From the NCBI RefSeq assembly GCF_023700755.1, contig NZ_JAMKOJ010000009.1:124001-188000 (forward strand): a stretch of 64,000 bases of DNA, read 5' to 3'. A program made the translations under genes and the position numbers. Positions 7,942 to 16,123 of this stretch are shown here, piece by piece; position 1 is the stretch's first letter, and every line of letters starts with the position of its first letter. The notes under the pieces are model-generated. The model ran no database searches. It saw only the letters and a program-made list of their open reading frames with translations, and was not told where the DNA came from. The stretch is from Allorhizobium sonneratiae (lineage in GTDB: Bacteria; Pseudomonadota; Alphaproteobacteria; Rhizobiales; Rhizobiaceae).

Positions 7942-8778
7942 TTGACCACCGAGACCGCCAAACCTGCTGCAAAAGACAATCCGAAAAATTCCGTTCAATC
8001 GGTGGTGAAAGCCTTCAGTGTCATGCGCAGCTTTACGCCTGAGCATTTCGAACTGTCGATTTCGGATGTCGCCAAACGCACCGGCCTTGACCGTGGCACG
8101 GCCTACAGGCTTTTGCACACCTTGCAGGAGGAGGGCTATGTGGCTGCCGTGCCAAGGACCAGACGGTTCAGGCTGACGCTGAAATGTCTCGAACTTGGCT
8201 ACACCACATTGACGCATTTTTCCCTACGCGAACTGTCCCGCCCCTTGCTGAGCGGCTTGCTGGACGATGTTGCAGACGCGGCCTCTCTCGGCATGATCGA
8301 CGGACCGGATGTCGTGTATATGGAACGAATCCAGGGCGATATGGGCGGACGGCAACTGGAGAGACGGGTTGGCGTGCGCGTCAGGATCTATGCGGCCGCC
8401 CTTGGTCAGGCGATCCTTGCCTATGAGCCACAGGAGGTTCAGCGGCGTGTGCTTGAGATGAGCCCGCGCATCAAGCTCTCGGAAAGCACGATCACCGATC
8501 TCGATGCCTTGCTGGACAGGCTTGCCATTGTCCGCCAGCGCGGCTGGGCCTTTTCTGACGGGGAAAATGCCTACGGGTTGCGCACGGTTGCAGCCCCTGT
8601 TTTCGATGCGCGTGGCAACGCCATTGCCGCCATCTCGGCCACAGTCACGGCGGAACGCTGGCAAAATCGCGATCAATTCATTGAAAAGGCAGTGCCGAGA
8701 GTGCTGGCCGTCACACAGGAATTGTCCGAGGCAATCCGCATTTCAGGCGGCGCCATCAACATTGGCCGCAACCTTTGA
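7942..8778 (+). CDS. IclR-family transcriptional regulator
   Basis: 278 residues from a TTG start; no upstream ATG exists, and the winged-helix domain begins near residue 15 (NSVQSVVKAFSVMRSF), so this start is needed. The HTH (LSISDVAKRTGLDRGTAYRLLHTL) is followed by the IclR effector-binding domain, with segments such as GPDVVYMERI and GWAFSDGENAYGLRTVAAPV. It is divergent from the TRAP operon and probably controls it and itself through the paired palindromes at 7635 and 7905. The effector is likely the imported compound or its breakdown product. Confidence 0.9.
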   Translation: MTTETAKPAAKDNPKNSVQSVVKAFSVMRSFTPEHFELSISDVAKRTGLDRGTAYRLLHTLQEEGYVAAVPRTRRFRLTLKCLELGYTTLTHFSLRELSRPLLSGLLDDVADAASLGMIDGPDVVYMERIQGDMGGRQLERRVGVRVRIYAAALGQAILAYEPQEVQRRVLEMSPRIKLSESTITDLDALLDRLAIVRQRGWAFSDGENAYGLRTVAAPVFDARGNAIAAISATVTAERWQNRDQFIEKAVPRVLAVTQELSEAIRISGGAINIGRNL

Positions 8779-8848
8779 GACGATACTCTTCCGTCTACGC
8801 AGAAGACAGTCCTTGCGATGCTGTTGATTGCGTCACGGCACCACTTTT

Positions 8849-9994
8849 TCAGTCGAAAAAGGCTTCGCGCAGGATCAGCATGGCGGCACCGCTGGAGGCG
8901 GCATCGCCTGCGACCTCGGACAGCAGCAGTTCAGGCCGGCTGGGACCGATATCGTAACGGTGAGTGGTCCAGAATTCAGCCCGCGCCATCAGCATTCGGG
9001 CCAGTTCCGGCGGGATCTGGCCGCCGAAAACGATGGCCTGCGGATCGAGAATGGCTGCAAGCGCATTGACCATGCGCCGCATCGGCGGTGACACCCGCTC
9101 CACCCATTCGGCCACGCCCGGCCAGTTCAGGTCAAACCGCAGGCTGAGATCTTCGATCGAATCGACGCTGACGCCCCGTGAACGCACTTCATCCAGAAGA
9201 TAGCGCAAGGCCGGGCGGTTTTCTCCTTCTTCCGGCGTGTAGATACCGCCGATTTCTCCGGCATTGCCGTTTTTGCCGAGAAGCAGCCGGCCATCAATGA
9301 CGATGCCGCCGCCGAAGCCGTAATTGAACGACAGATAGGCGAAGCTGTCACATCTGCGCCCCACGCCGCGCAGCAATTCCGCGACGGAGGCTGTCGTCGC
9401 ATTGTTCTCGATGCGCACAGGCAGCGAAAATGCATCCTCAAAAATCGGCGCAAGATCGATCAGCGACCAGTCCCGCAGCGGTTCCGGCGCGTTGACCTGT
9501 CGCCGGTCGGCAATGAAAAAACCCGATATGCCGACCCCCAGCCCGACCACTTTGTCAAAGGACACGCCATTGCGCTCCAACATTCGGTGGAGGATGTCCT
9601 TCATCTCGGCCAGCGTCTGGCTGCGGCTCATCGGGCGTACGCGCATGCGCACCTCTTCGCGGATATGGCAGGCCATATCCAGCAGGGTAAGGCTGGCGGA
9701 ATCGGTGTTGATCGAAATGCCGAGCGCAAAGGCGGCCTCACGGTTCAGCATCATCCGGGGGCTGGGCTGGCCGCGCAGACCCTTTTCCGGCTGACCGGCC
9801 TGCAGCAACCCCTCCTGCATCAGGTCTTCGACAATGCGGTGTACCGATTGCTGTGTCAGATTGGTGTGCCCGGTAATGGCCGAACGCTGCACCGGATCGA
9901 GGCGGCGCACGATTTCCAGAATCATCTTTTCGTTGCGGCTGCGAGCTGCGCAGCGAAGAGGCGTCTTGGTATCCATAGGGGCTTTGCGATCCAT
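8849..9994 (-). CDS. ROK-family transcriptional repressor (non-kinase)
   Basis: 381 residues. An N-terminal winged helix (ILEIVRRLDPVQRSAITGHTNLTQQSVHRIVEDL, in part) precedes a ROK actin-like domain with VVGLGVGISGFF and YGFGGGIVIDGRLL. Two hallmarks of active ROK sugar kinases are altered. The catalytic END motif reads ENN (IENNATTAS), and the zinc motif CxCGxxGCxE is absent (GEIGGIYTPEEGE instead). It is therefore best read as a pure ligand-responsive repressor. It is divergent from the phosphodiesterase gene and the likely partner of the 21-bp palindromes at 10190 and 15935. Confidence 0.85.
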   Translation of the reverse strand: MDRKAPMDTKTPLRCAARSRNEKMILEIVRRLDPVQRSAITGHTNLTQQSVHRIVEDLMQEGLLQAGQPEKGLRGQPSPRMMLNREAAFALGISINTDSASLTLLDMACHIREEVRMRVRPMSRSQTLAEMKDILHRMLERNGVSFDKVVGLGVGISGFFIADRRQVNAPEPLRDWSLIDLAPIFEDAFSLPVRIENNATTASVAELLRGVGRRCDSFAYLSFNYGFGGGIVIDGRLLLGKNGNAGEIGGIYTPEEGENRPALRYLLDEVRSRGVSVDSIEDLSLRFDLNWPGVAEWVERVSPPMRRMVNALAAILDPQAIVFGGQIPPELARMLMARAEFWTTHRYDIGPSRPELLLSEVAGDAASSGAAMLILREAFFD

Positions 9995-10308
9995 GTCTGC
10001 TCAGCTTTGCCGCAGCAGGCGACAATGCAAAATCACAGGAAGAGTTCATATACAGCCTAAAATTTCAACCGGGAAGATTGAGGCAGACGGAAAAAGCTTT
10101 TGTTCCAATATGCTGCCGCCTGTTTCTGCTTTCTGTCTCCAAGGGCAGACAAGCGCCTGTTTCCGGCTTTTCCGACTTCGTCATTGAATAATTACAATTC
10201 AAGTGTAATAATTTGAAGACGCGCTTCGCCACGGCATGTGCGTGGCCGACAGCCCGAATCTCCACCTGTAACCCGCACCGCTTCTGCGGCGCGCCTTGAA
10301 AGCTGACC
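9995..10308. other. Divergent promoter region between ROK repressor and phosphodiesterase
   Basis: 314 non-coding bases. The downstream half contains the palindrome at 10190-10210. No other clear feature or small gene was seen. Confidence 0.6.
10190..10210. promoter_or_regulatory. Candidate ROK operator in front of the phosphodiesterase gene
   Basis: AATTACA-N7-TGTAATA has 6 of 7 arm positions paired, extending as AATAATTACA/TGTAATAATT. It has the same 7-7-7 layout as TACTACA-N7-TGTAGTA at 15935-15955 before the ABC operon. It lies about 100 nt upstream of the start codon. Confidence 0.55.
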
Positions 10309-11187
10309 ATGACCAGACTGTCCGCCTCTGCGGCCTTTGCCGCTGCCAAACCTTGTCTTTATTCGCGCATCCACGACACCGTCTTGACGGTGGCCCATCG
10401 CGGCGTGTGGGATCACGCTCCGGAAAACTCCATCGCCGCGCTTGAGGCGGCGATCAAGGCCGGGATCGAGATTGTCGAGATCGACACCCAGTCGACGGAC
10501 GATGGCGTGCTCGTCGTCATGCATGACGAGACCATTGACCGCACGACCACCGGACAGGGCGATGTGTCCGCACTGGAAAGCGGCTATATCCGCAGCCAGT
10601 TCCTGAAAAATGCTGCCGGGGGACCACAGGCTGGCGTCAGCGGCGAACGGGTGCCATTGCTGCAGGACGTGCTGGAGGCGGCACGCGGCCGGGTATTGAT
10701 CAATATCGACACCAAATATGAACGCGATCTTGCCGCCGTTGCCCGACTGGTCATGGACATGAACATGGCCGAAGGCGTGATCATGAAAACCGTGGTCGAC
10801 CCGGATGCCGACATCCATCTGGCCGAAACGCTCGGCCTGATCGGCACCATTCCGCATATGCCGATCATGCACGCCCGTCCCGGCCGTTTTGCCGAGGATC
10901 TGCGCCGGATCGAGCGGCTGAATGCGCCGATGATCGAGACGAAATTCACCCATCTCGATGACCTGATCGCCGCGCGCAGCGAGCTGGAGCGACAGGACAT
11001 CCGGCTCTGGATCAACACGCTGGACGTCTCTTTCAACATGGACCTGAACGATAGCCGTGCGATGGGTGATCCGGATGCCGTGTGGGGCACGCTGATTGAT
11101 GCAGGAGCCGGGGCCATCCAGACCGATTGCGGCCCGCTTTTCCGGCACTGGCTCAACAGAAGCCGTACCGGATCAGAAAGTGATTGA
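10309..11187 (+). CDS. Glycerophosphodiester phosphodiesterase
   Basis: 292 residues of the GDPD TIM-barrel family, which splits glycerophosphodiesters into glycerol 3-phosphate and an alcohol (or glycerol and an alcohol phosphate). Catalytic and metal residues are visible: the HR of VAHRGVWDHAPENS (about residue 30), ExD in EIVEIDTQSTDDG and HD in VVMHDETIDRTT. No signal peptide is seen, so it acts in the cytoplasm on imported substrate. The next gene, an inositol-monophosphatase homologue, starts 1 nt after its stop, indicating co-translation and a two-step pathway. Confidence 0.9.
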   Translation: MTRLSASAAFAAAKPCLYSRIHDTVLTVAHRGVWDHAPENSIAALEAAIKAGIEIVEIDTQSTDDGVLVVMHDETIDRTTTGQGDVSALESGYIRSQFLKNAAGGPQAGVSGERVPLLQDVLEAARGRVLINIDTKYERDLAAVARLVMDMNMAEGVIMKTVVDPDADIHLAETLGLIGTIPHMPIMHARPGRFAEDLRRIERLNAPMIETKFTHLDDLIAARSELERQDIRLWINTLDVSFNMDLNDSRAMGDPDAVWGTLIDAGAGAIQTDCGPLFRHWLNRSRTGSESD

Positions 11188-11188
11188 A

Positions 11189-11920
11189 ATGCCTCACAGC
11201 CCGGCTTCTCGCCTGCAACAGGCCACGATCATCGTTCGCGAGGCAGCAGGGCTGGCCAAATATTATTTCGAACGACGCGGCACGCTTGAGACCGAGACAA
11301 AAAGCGGGCCGCAGGATTTCGTCTCCGAGGCGGACAAGGCTGTCGAAACCCTTATACGCCAGCGGCTTGCCGAGGCTTTTCCCGGTGAAATGGTGCTTGG
11401 CGAGGAATTCGGCGGCACGGCGACCCGCCATTGCTGGATCATCGATCCGATTGACGGCACCAGCAATTTCCTGCGCGGCCTGCCGCTCTGGGGCATTTCC
11501 CTCGGATATATTGCCGAGGGTGAGCCGGTGCTGGGGGTCATCGCCCTGCCGGTGCTGGGCGACTATCTGGCCGGTGAAGTGGGTGCAGGCGTTTATCTCA
11601 ACGATATGCCGTTCAGCCGCCCCGATCATCTCGTAGATATCAGGCTGATCTCGCTCGGCGACAGCGTCAACGACGATCTCGATCAGGTCGCAGAGGAACA
11701 TCTTTTCTGGCGGCGGCGCGGCTGGACGGTGGAATGTTATCACTCCACCTCCGTGGCGCTTGCCTTTGCCGCGCAGGGCAGGCTTGATGGTCACATCCAG
11801 CTTGTCACCACGTTGTGGGACATTGCCGGGGGCGCTGCCATATGCCGGGCCGCCGGAATGAGGGTTGAAATCGGCGAAGCGCCCATATCCATCCGCGCTC
11901 TCGCCAGCCATCTGTCATAA
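11189..11920 (+). CDS. Inositol monophosphatase family protein
   Basis: About 243 residues from an ATG at 11189, just after the phosphodiesterase stop. A longer frame from 11096 would overlap that gene. Family motifs are present: GEEFGG (metal Glu), the signature IDPIDGTSNF and the C-terminal WDIAGGAAICRAAG. Members are Mg-dependent and Li-sensitive, and remove phosphate from inositol phosphate, PAP or sugar bisphosphates. Coupling to a GDPD suggests it acts on the phosphorylated alcohol released from the diester; inositol phosphate would fit. Confidence 0.88.
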   Translation: MPHSPASRLQQATIIVREAAGLAKYYFERRGTLETETKSGPQDFVSEADKAVETLIRQRLAEAFPGEMVLGEEFGGTATRHCWIIDPIDGTSNFLRGLPLWGISLGYIAEGEPVLGVIALPVLGDYLAGEVGAGVYLNDMPFSRPDHLVDIRLISLGDSVNDDLDQVAEEHLFWRRRGWTVECYHSTSVALAFAAQGRLDGHIQLVTTLWDIAGGAAICRAAGMRVEIGEAPISIRALASHLS

Positions 11921-11936
11921 AGGCCCTTTTCAACAG

Positions 11937-11966
11937 AAACCCCGCCGAACCTGTTCGGCGGGGTTT
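11937..11966. terminator. Bidirectional intrinsic terminator
   Basis: A 13-bp GC-rich stem (AAACCCCGCCGAA, loop CCTG, then the complement ending GGGGTTT) lies between the convergent phosphatase and ABC binding-protein genes. T residues at the 3' side on both strands suit termination of both units. Confidence 0.85.
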
Positions 11967-11999
11967 GTCATTGCTTTTCATAAGGCGAGAAACCCTGCC

Positions 12000-13100
12000 T
12001 TATTTCTGCACGACATTGGCAATGAAGCCGGGCGTGATGTCGTGGTCGCTCAGGGGCGCATTCCAGTTGCGGCTGTTGACGCGCTCTGCCGCCGGCACCA
12101 GCGCCTTGGAGCTGTCGGCTGCCGTATTGGCCGGGGCCGAGCCGAAATCCTGGTTGAAGGTGGTCTGGGTCTTTGCCGAGGTGAGCCAGGAGATGAACAA
12201 CAGGGCGGCGGCCTTATGCGGCGCGTTTGCCGGAATGGCCACGACATTGCCGCCGCCATTCATGCCGAATTTCGGAATGTAGAATTTGATGTTGTCGCCG
12301 ATCTCGTGATTTCTCTGCAGCGTCGTCAGCAGGTCTTCCCAGGAGGGAACCAGCAGAAACTCGCCGGAATTGAGCCTCACGAGACTGTCATTGTTCGAGG
12401 CAGTGATGACATACTGGTCCTTGCGGGTGTTGAACCAGTCATAGACCGGCTTCAGATCCGGCACTTTCGTCACCTTGTCATCGGGCTTGAGGCCCAGAAC
12501 ATTGCGCGCCACATTTTCGATGAAGGACGGGCCGGAGCCACCATTTTCATAGTTGAAACCCAGTTGCTGCGGATTGGCGGCCATCCATTTCGACAGATCG
12601 TCAAGGCTTTGCGGCAAATCCGCTTGTTTCACCCGGTTGCTGTCATAAGCAAGGCCTGTCTGGTTGCCCCAGAACTTGATGCCATAGCCTTTCCAGTCGG
12701 TGCCTTCGGCCTGATCGGTCAGGTTTTTCGCCTCCGGCATGAGCGGCAGGATCGGGCCGTAAAACAGTTTGGCCATGTCGAGCTGGCTACCCGATTGTCC
12801 GCCCATGGCGATCACATCGATATCGCCGGTCATGCGGCCGTTTTCAGCCATCACCTTGTTCAGCGCATCGTTGGCATTGGACAGCGAGGGCAGATTGACC
12901 CTGATGCCGTATTGCGTCTCGAACGCCTTGACCTCCTTGCGGAATTCCGGCTGATGATACCAGACATACCAGGTCAGTTCTCCCTCGGCCCTGGCCTGAT
13001 CCACCACCTTGCTCCAGGGCATGGTGACGAGATCGGCGGCAAACGCCGGACCGGTGAGGAAAAGACCGGTAACGGCTGTAACAAGCAATTTGCGCAGCAT
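12000..13100 (-). CDS. ABC transporter periplasmic solute-binding protein
   Basis: 366 residues with a signal peptide (LLVTAVTGLFLTGPAFA, cleavage about residue 22). The mature part resembles the spermidine/putrescine/YnjB-like binding-protein group (ELTWYVWYHQPEFRKEVKAF, SWLTSAKTQTTFNQDFG, in part). It is the last gene of a four-gene operon transcribed ATPase, permease, permease, binding protein. The unit converges on the GDPD-phosphatase pair and shares its candidate operator. The ligand may be a glycerophosphodiester or other phosphorylated polyol, which is an inference. Confidence 0.85.
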   Translation of the reverse strand: MLRKLLVTAVTGLFLTGPAFAADLVTMPWSKVVDQARAEGELTWYVWYHQPEFRKEVKAFETQYGIRVNLPSLSNANDALNKVMAENGRMTGDIDVIAMGGQSGSQLDMAKLFYGPILPLMPEAKNLTDQAEGTDWKGYGIKFWGNQTGLAYDSNRVKQADLPQSLDDLSKWMAANPQQLGFNYENGGSGPSFIENVARNVLGLKPDDKVTKVPDLKPVYDWFNTRKDQYVITASNNDSLVRLNSGEFLLVPSWEDLLTTLQRNHEIGDNIKFYIPKFGMNGGGNVVAIPANAPHKAAALLFISWLTSAKTQTTFNQDFGSAPANTAADSSKALVPAAERVNSRNWNAPLSDHDITPGFIANVVQK

Positions 13101-13147
13101 GATGCATTTCTCCGTTGAACACAGGGGACGGTGTGATCGGGAAGCGG

Positions 13148-13969
13148 TCAGCCTTTTCCCGAGACATGCGCCGGATTGGCCGATTGCAGCAGTCGTTCGA
13201 CAATCAGCATCAACACGACATTGGGAACGACAAGGATCAGCGAGACAGCCGCCGCATTGGGACGGATGAAATTGAACCCCAGAAACGAATAGAGAATGGT
13301 TGGAATGGTGATGAAACCCGGCGAGCCGACAACGAAGGCAAGCGCAAATTCCTCCATCGACAAAATGAAGACGATGAGAAAAGCCGCCATCAGCCCCGGC
13401 GTCAAAACCGGCAGATAGGCCACGCGAAATACCGACAAAGGTGATGCACCAAGGTCGCGCGCGGCATGGATGACATCCTTGCGCACCTGGGCAAAGGAGA
13501 CGGTCAACAGTCGCACGGCATAGGGCATGAACATCACCATATGACCGAGCAGAATGGCCGGATAAGGCGCGAAAAACCCCATGGAAATCAAAAGCGAGGC
13601 AAAGAAGACCGCCGTGACGAAACTCGGCATCACCAAGGGCAGCAGCACCAGCGCCTGAGCCAGAGACTTGCCCGGAAACTCATACCGACCGAAGACATAA
13701 GCCGTCGGAGCGGCACAGATCAGCGTGGCAAGCCCCACGACCGGCGCGAGCGAATAGGAATGCAGCATGGCCAGCGGCAGCGCGGTGGTCTGCCAGATAT
13801 CGCTCCAGCGCTGGAAAGACAGTTTCGGCGGCAGGATATGCGGATAGCTCCAGGCCTGACCCGGATCGACCAGCGACCACAAAAGCGCCATGCCAAAGGG
13901 AATGGCCAACCATAAAACCATCATCGCGATGAGAAGGCCGCTCAGAATGTTTTCAAACGTTCGGCTCAT
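13148..13969 (-). CDS. ABC transporter permease (PotC/UgpE-like class)
   Basis: 273 residues with about six predicted membrane helices and the binding-protein-dependent permease loop EAA-type motif (HAARDLGASPLSVFRVAYLPVL), which contacts the ATPase. Its ATG overlaps the stop of the preceding permease gene (ATGA), so the two are coupled. It forms the inner-membrane channel with the other permease of the operon. Confidence 0.9.
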   Translation of the reverse strand: MSRTFENILSGLLIAMMVLWLAIPFGMALLWSLVDPGQAWSYPHILPPKLSFQRWSDIWQTTALPLAMLHSYSLAPVVGLATLICAAPTAYVFGRYEFPGKSLAQALVLLPLVMPSFVTAVFFASLLISMGFFAPYPAILLGHMVMFMPYAVRLLTVSFAQVRKDVIHAARDLGASPLSVFRVAYLPVLTPGLMAAFLIVFILSMEEFALAFVVGSPGFITIPTILYSFLGFNFIRPNAAAVSLILVVPNVVLMLIVERLLQSANPAHVSGKG

Positions 13970-14868
13970 GCCAGCCTCCGGGACAGGCGCCCTGCAAGGC
14001 GGACGATGAGGGTTAAAACCACCACGCCGCCCAGCGAGAGCACCATCAGCATGACGGCGACGACGGCGGCGCCATTCCAGTCGCCATTGTTCATCCGGAT
14101 ACTATCCATATAGGTGGCAAGGGAGTTGACCGAGGGCGGACCGGCCACGGACTGAAAGCTGTAATCCCCCGCCGCACCGATGAAGACCAGCGCTAAAGCC
14201 GCCTGCATCGCCTGAACGGACAAGGGCAGCACCACCTTGAAAAAGCGGGCCATCCGGCCTGCACCCATATCGCGCGCCGCCAGAAGAACCGGATCGGGAA
14301 TGGCCTGAACCGAACCGGCGAGCAGAAGATAGGCGAGCGGCAACTGCTTCCACACCTGCAGACCGATGATCGCATAGCCATGGCTGTCATTCTGCATTCT
14401 GAGCGGGCGCGACCAAAGCCCGGTCCAGACCATGAATTCATTGACGAAGCCATGAAAGGAAATCACATTGATCAGCAGAAAGGCCGCCACCAGCCCCGGC
14501 ACCAGATAAGGCGCTTTCAACAGCGCCGAGAGATAAAGCGAGCCCGGAAACGGCCGCCGCAGCCACAGCGCAAAGGGATAGGCCAGCGCCACCGCGAGAA
14601 AAGCCGACCAGGCCGCCATATCCGCCGACCAGAAGAAAGCACGCCAGAAACGCGGCTCATGCCATTGCTGCTGCCAATAGGTCAGGCTGAAACGGCTGAC
14701 GGTCGCACCGAAATCATTATAGCCCAGCGACATGATGACGACGCGGGAGAGAACCAGCACCATGAAAACGGTAACGAGACCAGCGCCGGGAAGCAGCAGC
14801 AGAATAAGCACCCACCCCTTCGGTCGCGAAAGTGCAGCATGGTTTTTTTGCGCAACAGTGTCAGCCAT
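13966..14868 (-). CDS. ABC transporter permease (PotB-like class)
   Basis: About 300 residues from the ATG at 14868, which overlaps the ATPase stop by 8 nt. A longer in-frame extension to 15108 has an Arg/Cys-rich composition unlike a membrane protein and is not used. The protein has about six helices and the ATPase-contact loop (LAARDMGAGRMARFFKVVLPL). It pairs with the next permease. Confidence 0.88.
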   Translation of the reverse strand: MADTVAQKNHAALSRPKGWVLILLLLPGAGLVTVFMVLVLSRVVIMSLGYNDFGATVSRFSLTYWQQQWHEPRFWRAFFWSADMAAWSAFLAVALAYPFALWLRRPFPGSLYLSALLKAPYLVPGLVAAFLLINVISFHGFVNEFMVWTGLWSRPLRMQNDSHGYAIIGLQVWKQLPLAYLLLAGSVQAIPDPVLLAARDMGAGRMARFFKVVLPLSVQAMQAALALVFIGAAGDYSFQSVAGPPSVNSLATYMDSIRMNNGDWNGAAVVAVMLMVLSLGGVVVLTLIVRLAGRLSRRLA

Positions 14869-15907
14869 GATCGCTCTCCTCCAGCAGCACCACGTCCTCA
14901 GGCGCAATGGCGAAGGAAACCGCCGCGCCCGGCACGATCCGGTTGCGACCGGGAAGCTGGAGACGCACGGTCTCCTTCTCCGCCGTGACAAACACATCGC
15001 TATAGGCCCCCTGAAAGGCGCTTTCTGCCGCTCTGCCGCTGAGTGGCCCGCCAAGGCGCACGACTTCCGGCCGCCAGCAGACAAGGGCATGGTCCTTGTC
15101 GGCTGCATTGACCTGCAAAGGGCCGAACGGCGTCATCATCACGCCATCGACAATCGGCCCTGAATGCAGATTGGCCGCCCCGATGAAATCGGCGACAAAG
15201 CGGGTTTTCGGCTGAAAATAGATCTGGCGCGGCGAGCCTGCCTGCTCGATCACCCCCTGATTGAGCAGATAGACCGTATCGGACAAGGCCAGCGCTTCGG
15301 CCTGATCATGGGTGACATAAAGGGCGGTGAAACCGAGATCCCGCTGCAAAGCCCGGATTTCGTGGCGCACCTGATCGCGCAGCTTGGCATCGAGATTGGA
15401 AAGCGGCTCATCGAACAGCACCAGTCCGGGCGCAACCGCCAGTGCCCGCGCCAGCGCAACACGCTGCTGCTGGCCGCCGGACAGCGCATTGGGCAGCTTT
15501 TCCGCATGGGCTTCAAGCTCGAATGTCTTGAGAAGGCTTGCAACCCGGCGGGCCGTTTCCATCTGCGCCAGCTTTTTCTGGCGTGGGCCGAAGGCGATAT
15601 TCCGGGCAACGCTCAGATGCGGAAACAGCGCATAGGACTGAAAACACATCGCCGTATCGCGCCGCTCCGGCGATAGTGCCGTGACGTTGCGGCCATCGAT
15701 GAAAATCTGGCCGCTCAGCGGCTGAACAAATCCCGCAATGACATTGAGCAGCGTGGTCTTGCCGCAACCGGATGGCCCAAGCAACGTGACGAATGCCCCC
15801 TCTTCAACGCTGAAACTCACGCGCTTCAACGCATCATAGGTGCCAAAGCGAACGGCAATCTCTTCCAGCACCAGTTTTGGCATTCCGGCCACTCCCGTCC
15901 TTTTCAC
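14861..15907 (-). CDS. ABC transporter ATP-binding protein (PotA-like)
   Basis: 348 residues: Walker A (GPSGCGKTT, about 44-52), Q-loop (CFQSYALFPH), signature (LSGGQQQR), Walker B (VLFDEPLSNLD) and H-loop (VTHDQAEA). A C-terminal TOBE-like regulatory domain follows, as in PotA/UgpC-class importers. An alternative start is ATG 15883 (MPKLVLEE). It is the first gene of the importer operon; the palindrome at 15935-15955 lies only about 30 nt upstream, where a repressor would block transcription. Confidence 0.92.
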   Translation of the reverse strand: MKRTGVAGMPKLVLEEIAVRFGTYDALKRVSFSVEEGAFVTLLGPSGCGKTTLLNVIAGFVQPLSGQIFIDGRNVTALSPERRDTAMCFQSYALFPHLSVARNIAFGPRQKKLAQMETARRVASLLKTFELEAHAEKLPNALSGGQQQRVALARALAVAPGLVLFDEPLSNLDAKLRDQVRHEIRALQRDLGFTALYVTHDQAEALALSDTVYLLNQGVIEQAGSPRQIYFQPKTRFVADFIGAANLHSGPIVDGVMMTPFGPLQVNAADKDHALVCWRPEVVRLGGPLSGRAAESAFQGAYSDVFVTAEKETVRLQLPGRNRIVPGAAVSFAIAPEDVVLLEESDHG

Positions 15908-15934
15908 TGTGATCCTGTGTTATGCAGAACCTAT

Positions 15935-15955
15935 TACTACACATACATTGTAGTA
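15935..15955. promoter_or_regulatory. Candidate ROK operator in front of the ABC operon
   Basis: TACTACA-N7-TGTAGTA is a perfect 7-bp inverted repeat. Its geometry matches 10190-10210 upstream of the phosphodiesterase gene. The shared core is A-Y-TACA-N7-TGTA-R-T. Confidence 0.6.
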
Positions 15956-16123
15956 TTTGTGACAGACAGAGCGTTTCAAGACCACGCAGCGATTGCGCAT
16001 GACCTTTCTCAGGTGGCGCCGGAAGAGAAGCTGATGGGGTGCTACAGCGCCGTGCTTTTCAGCGTTTCACAGAAACAGTGAGCGGAAACCGACAGCCGTG
16101 GTTCGGATAAGTTTATCCGCCCA

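Noticed and set aside
16050..16085. TTTTCAGCGTTTCACAGAAAC resembling the edge of a RIME repeat
   Set aside because: Only a short segment matches; the second half of the repeat is absent, so it may be chance.
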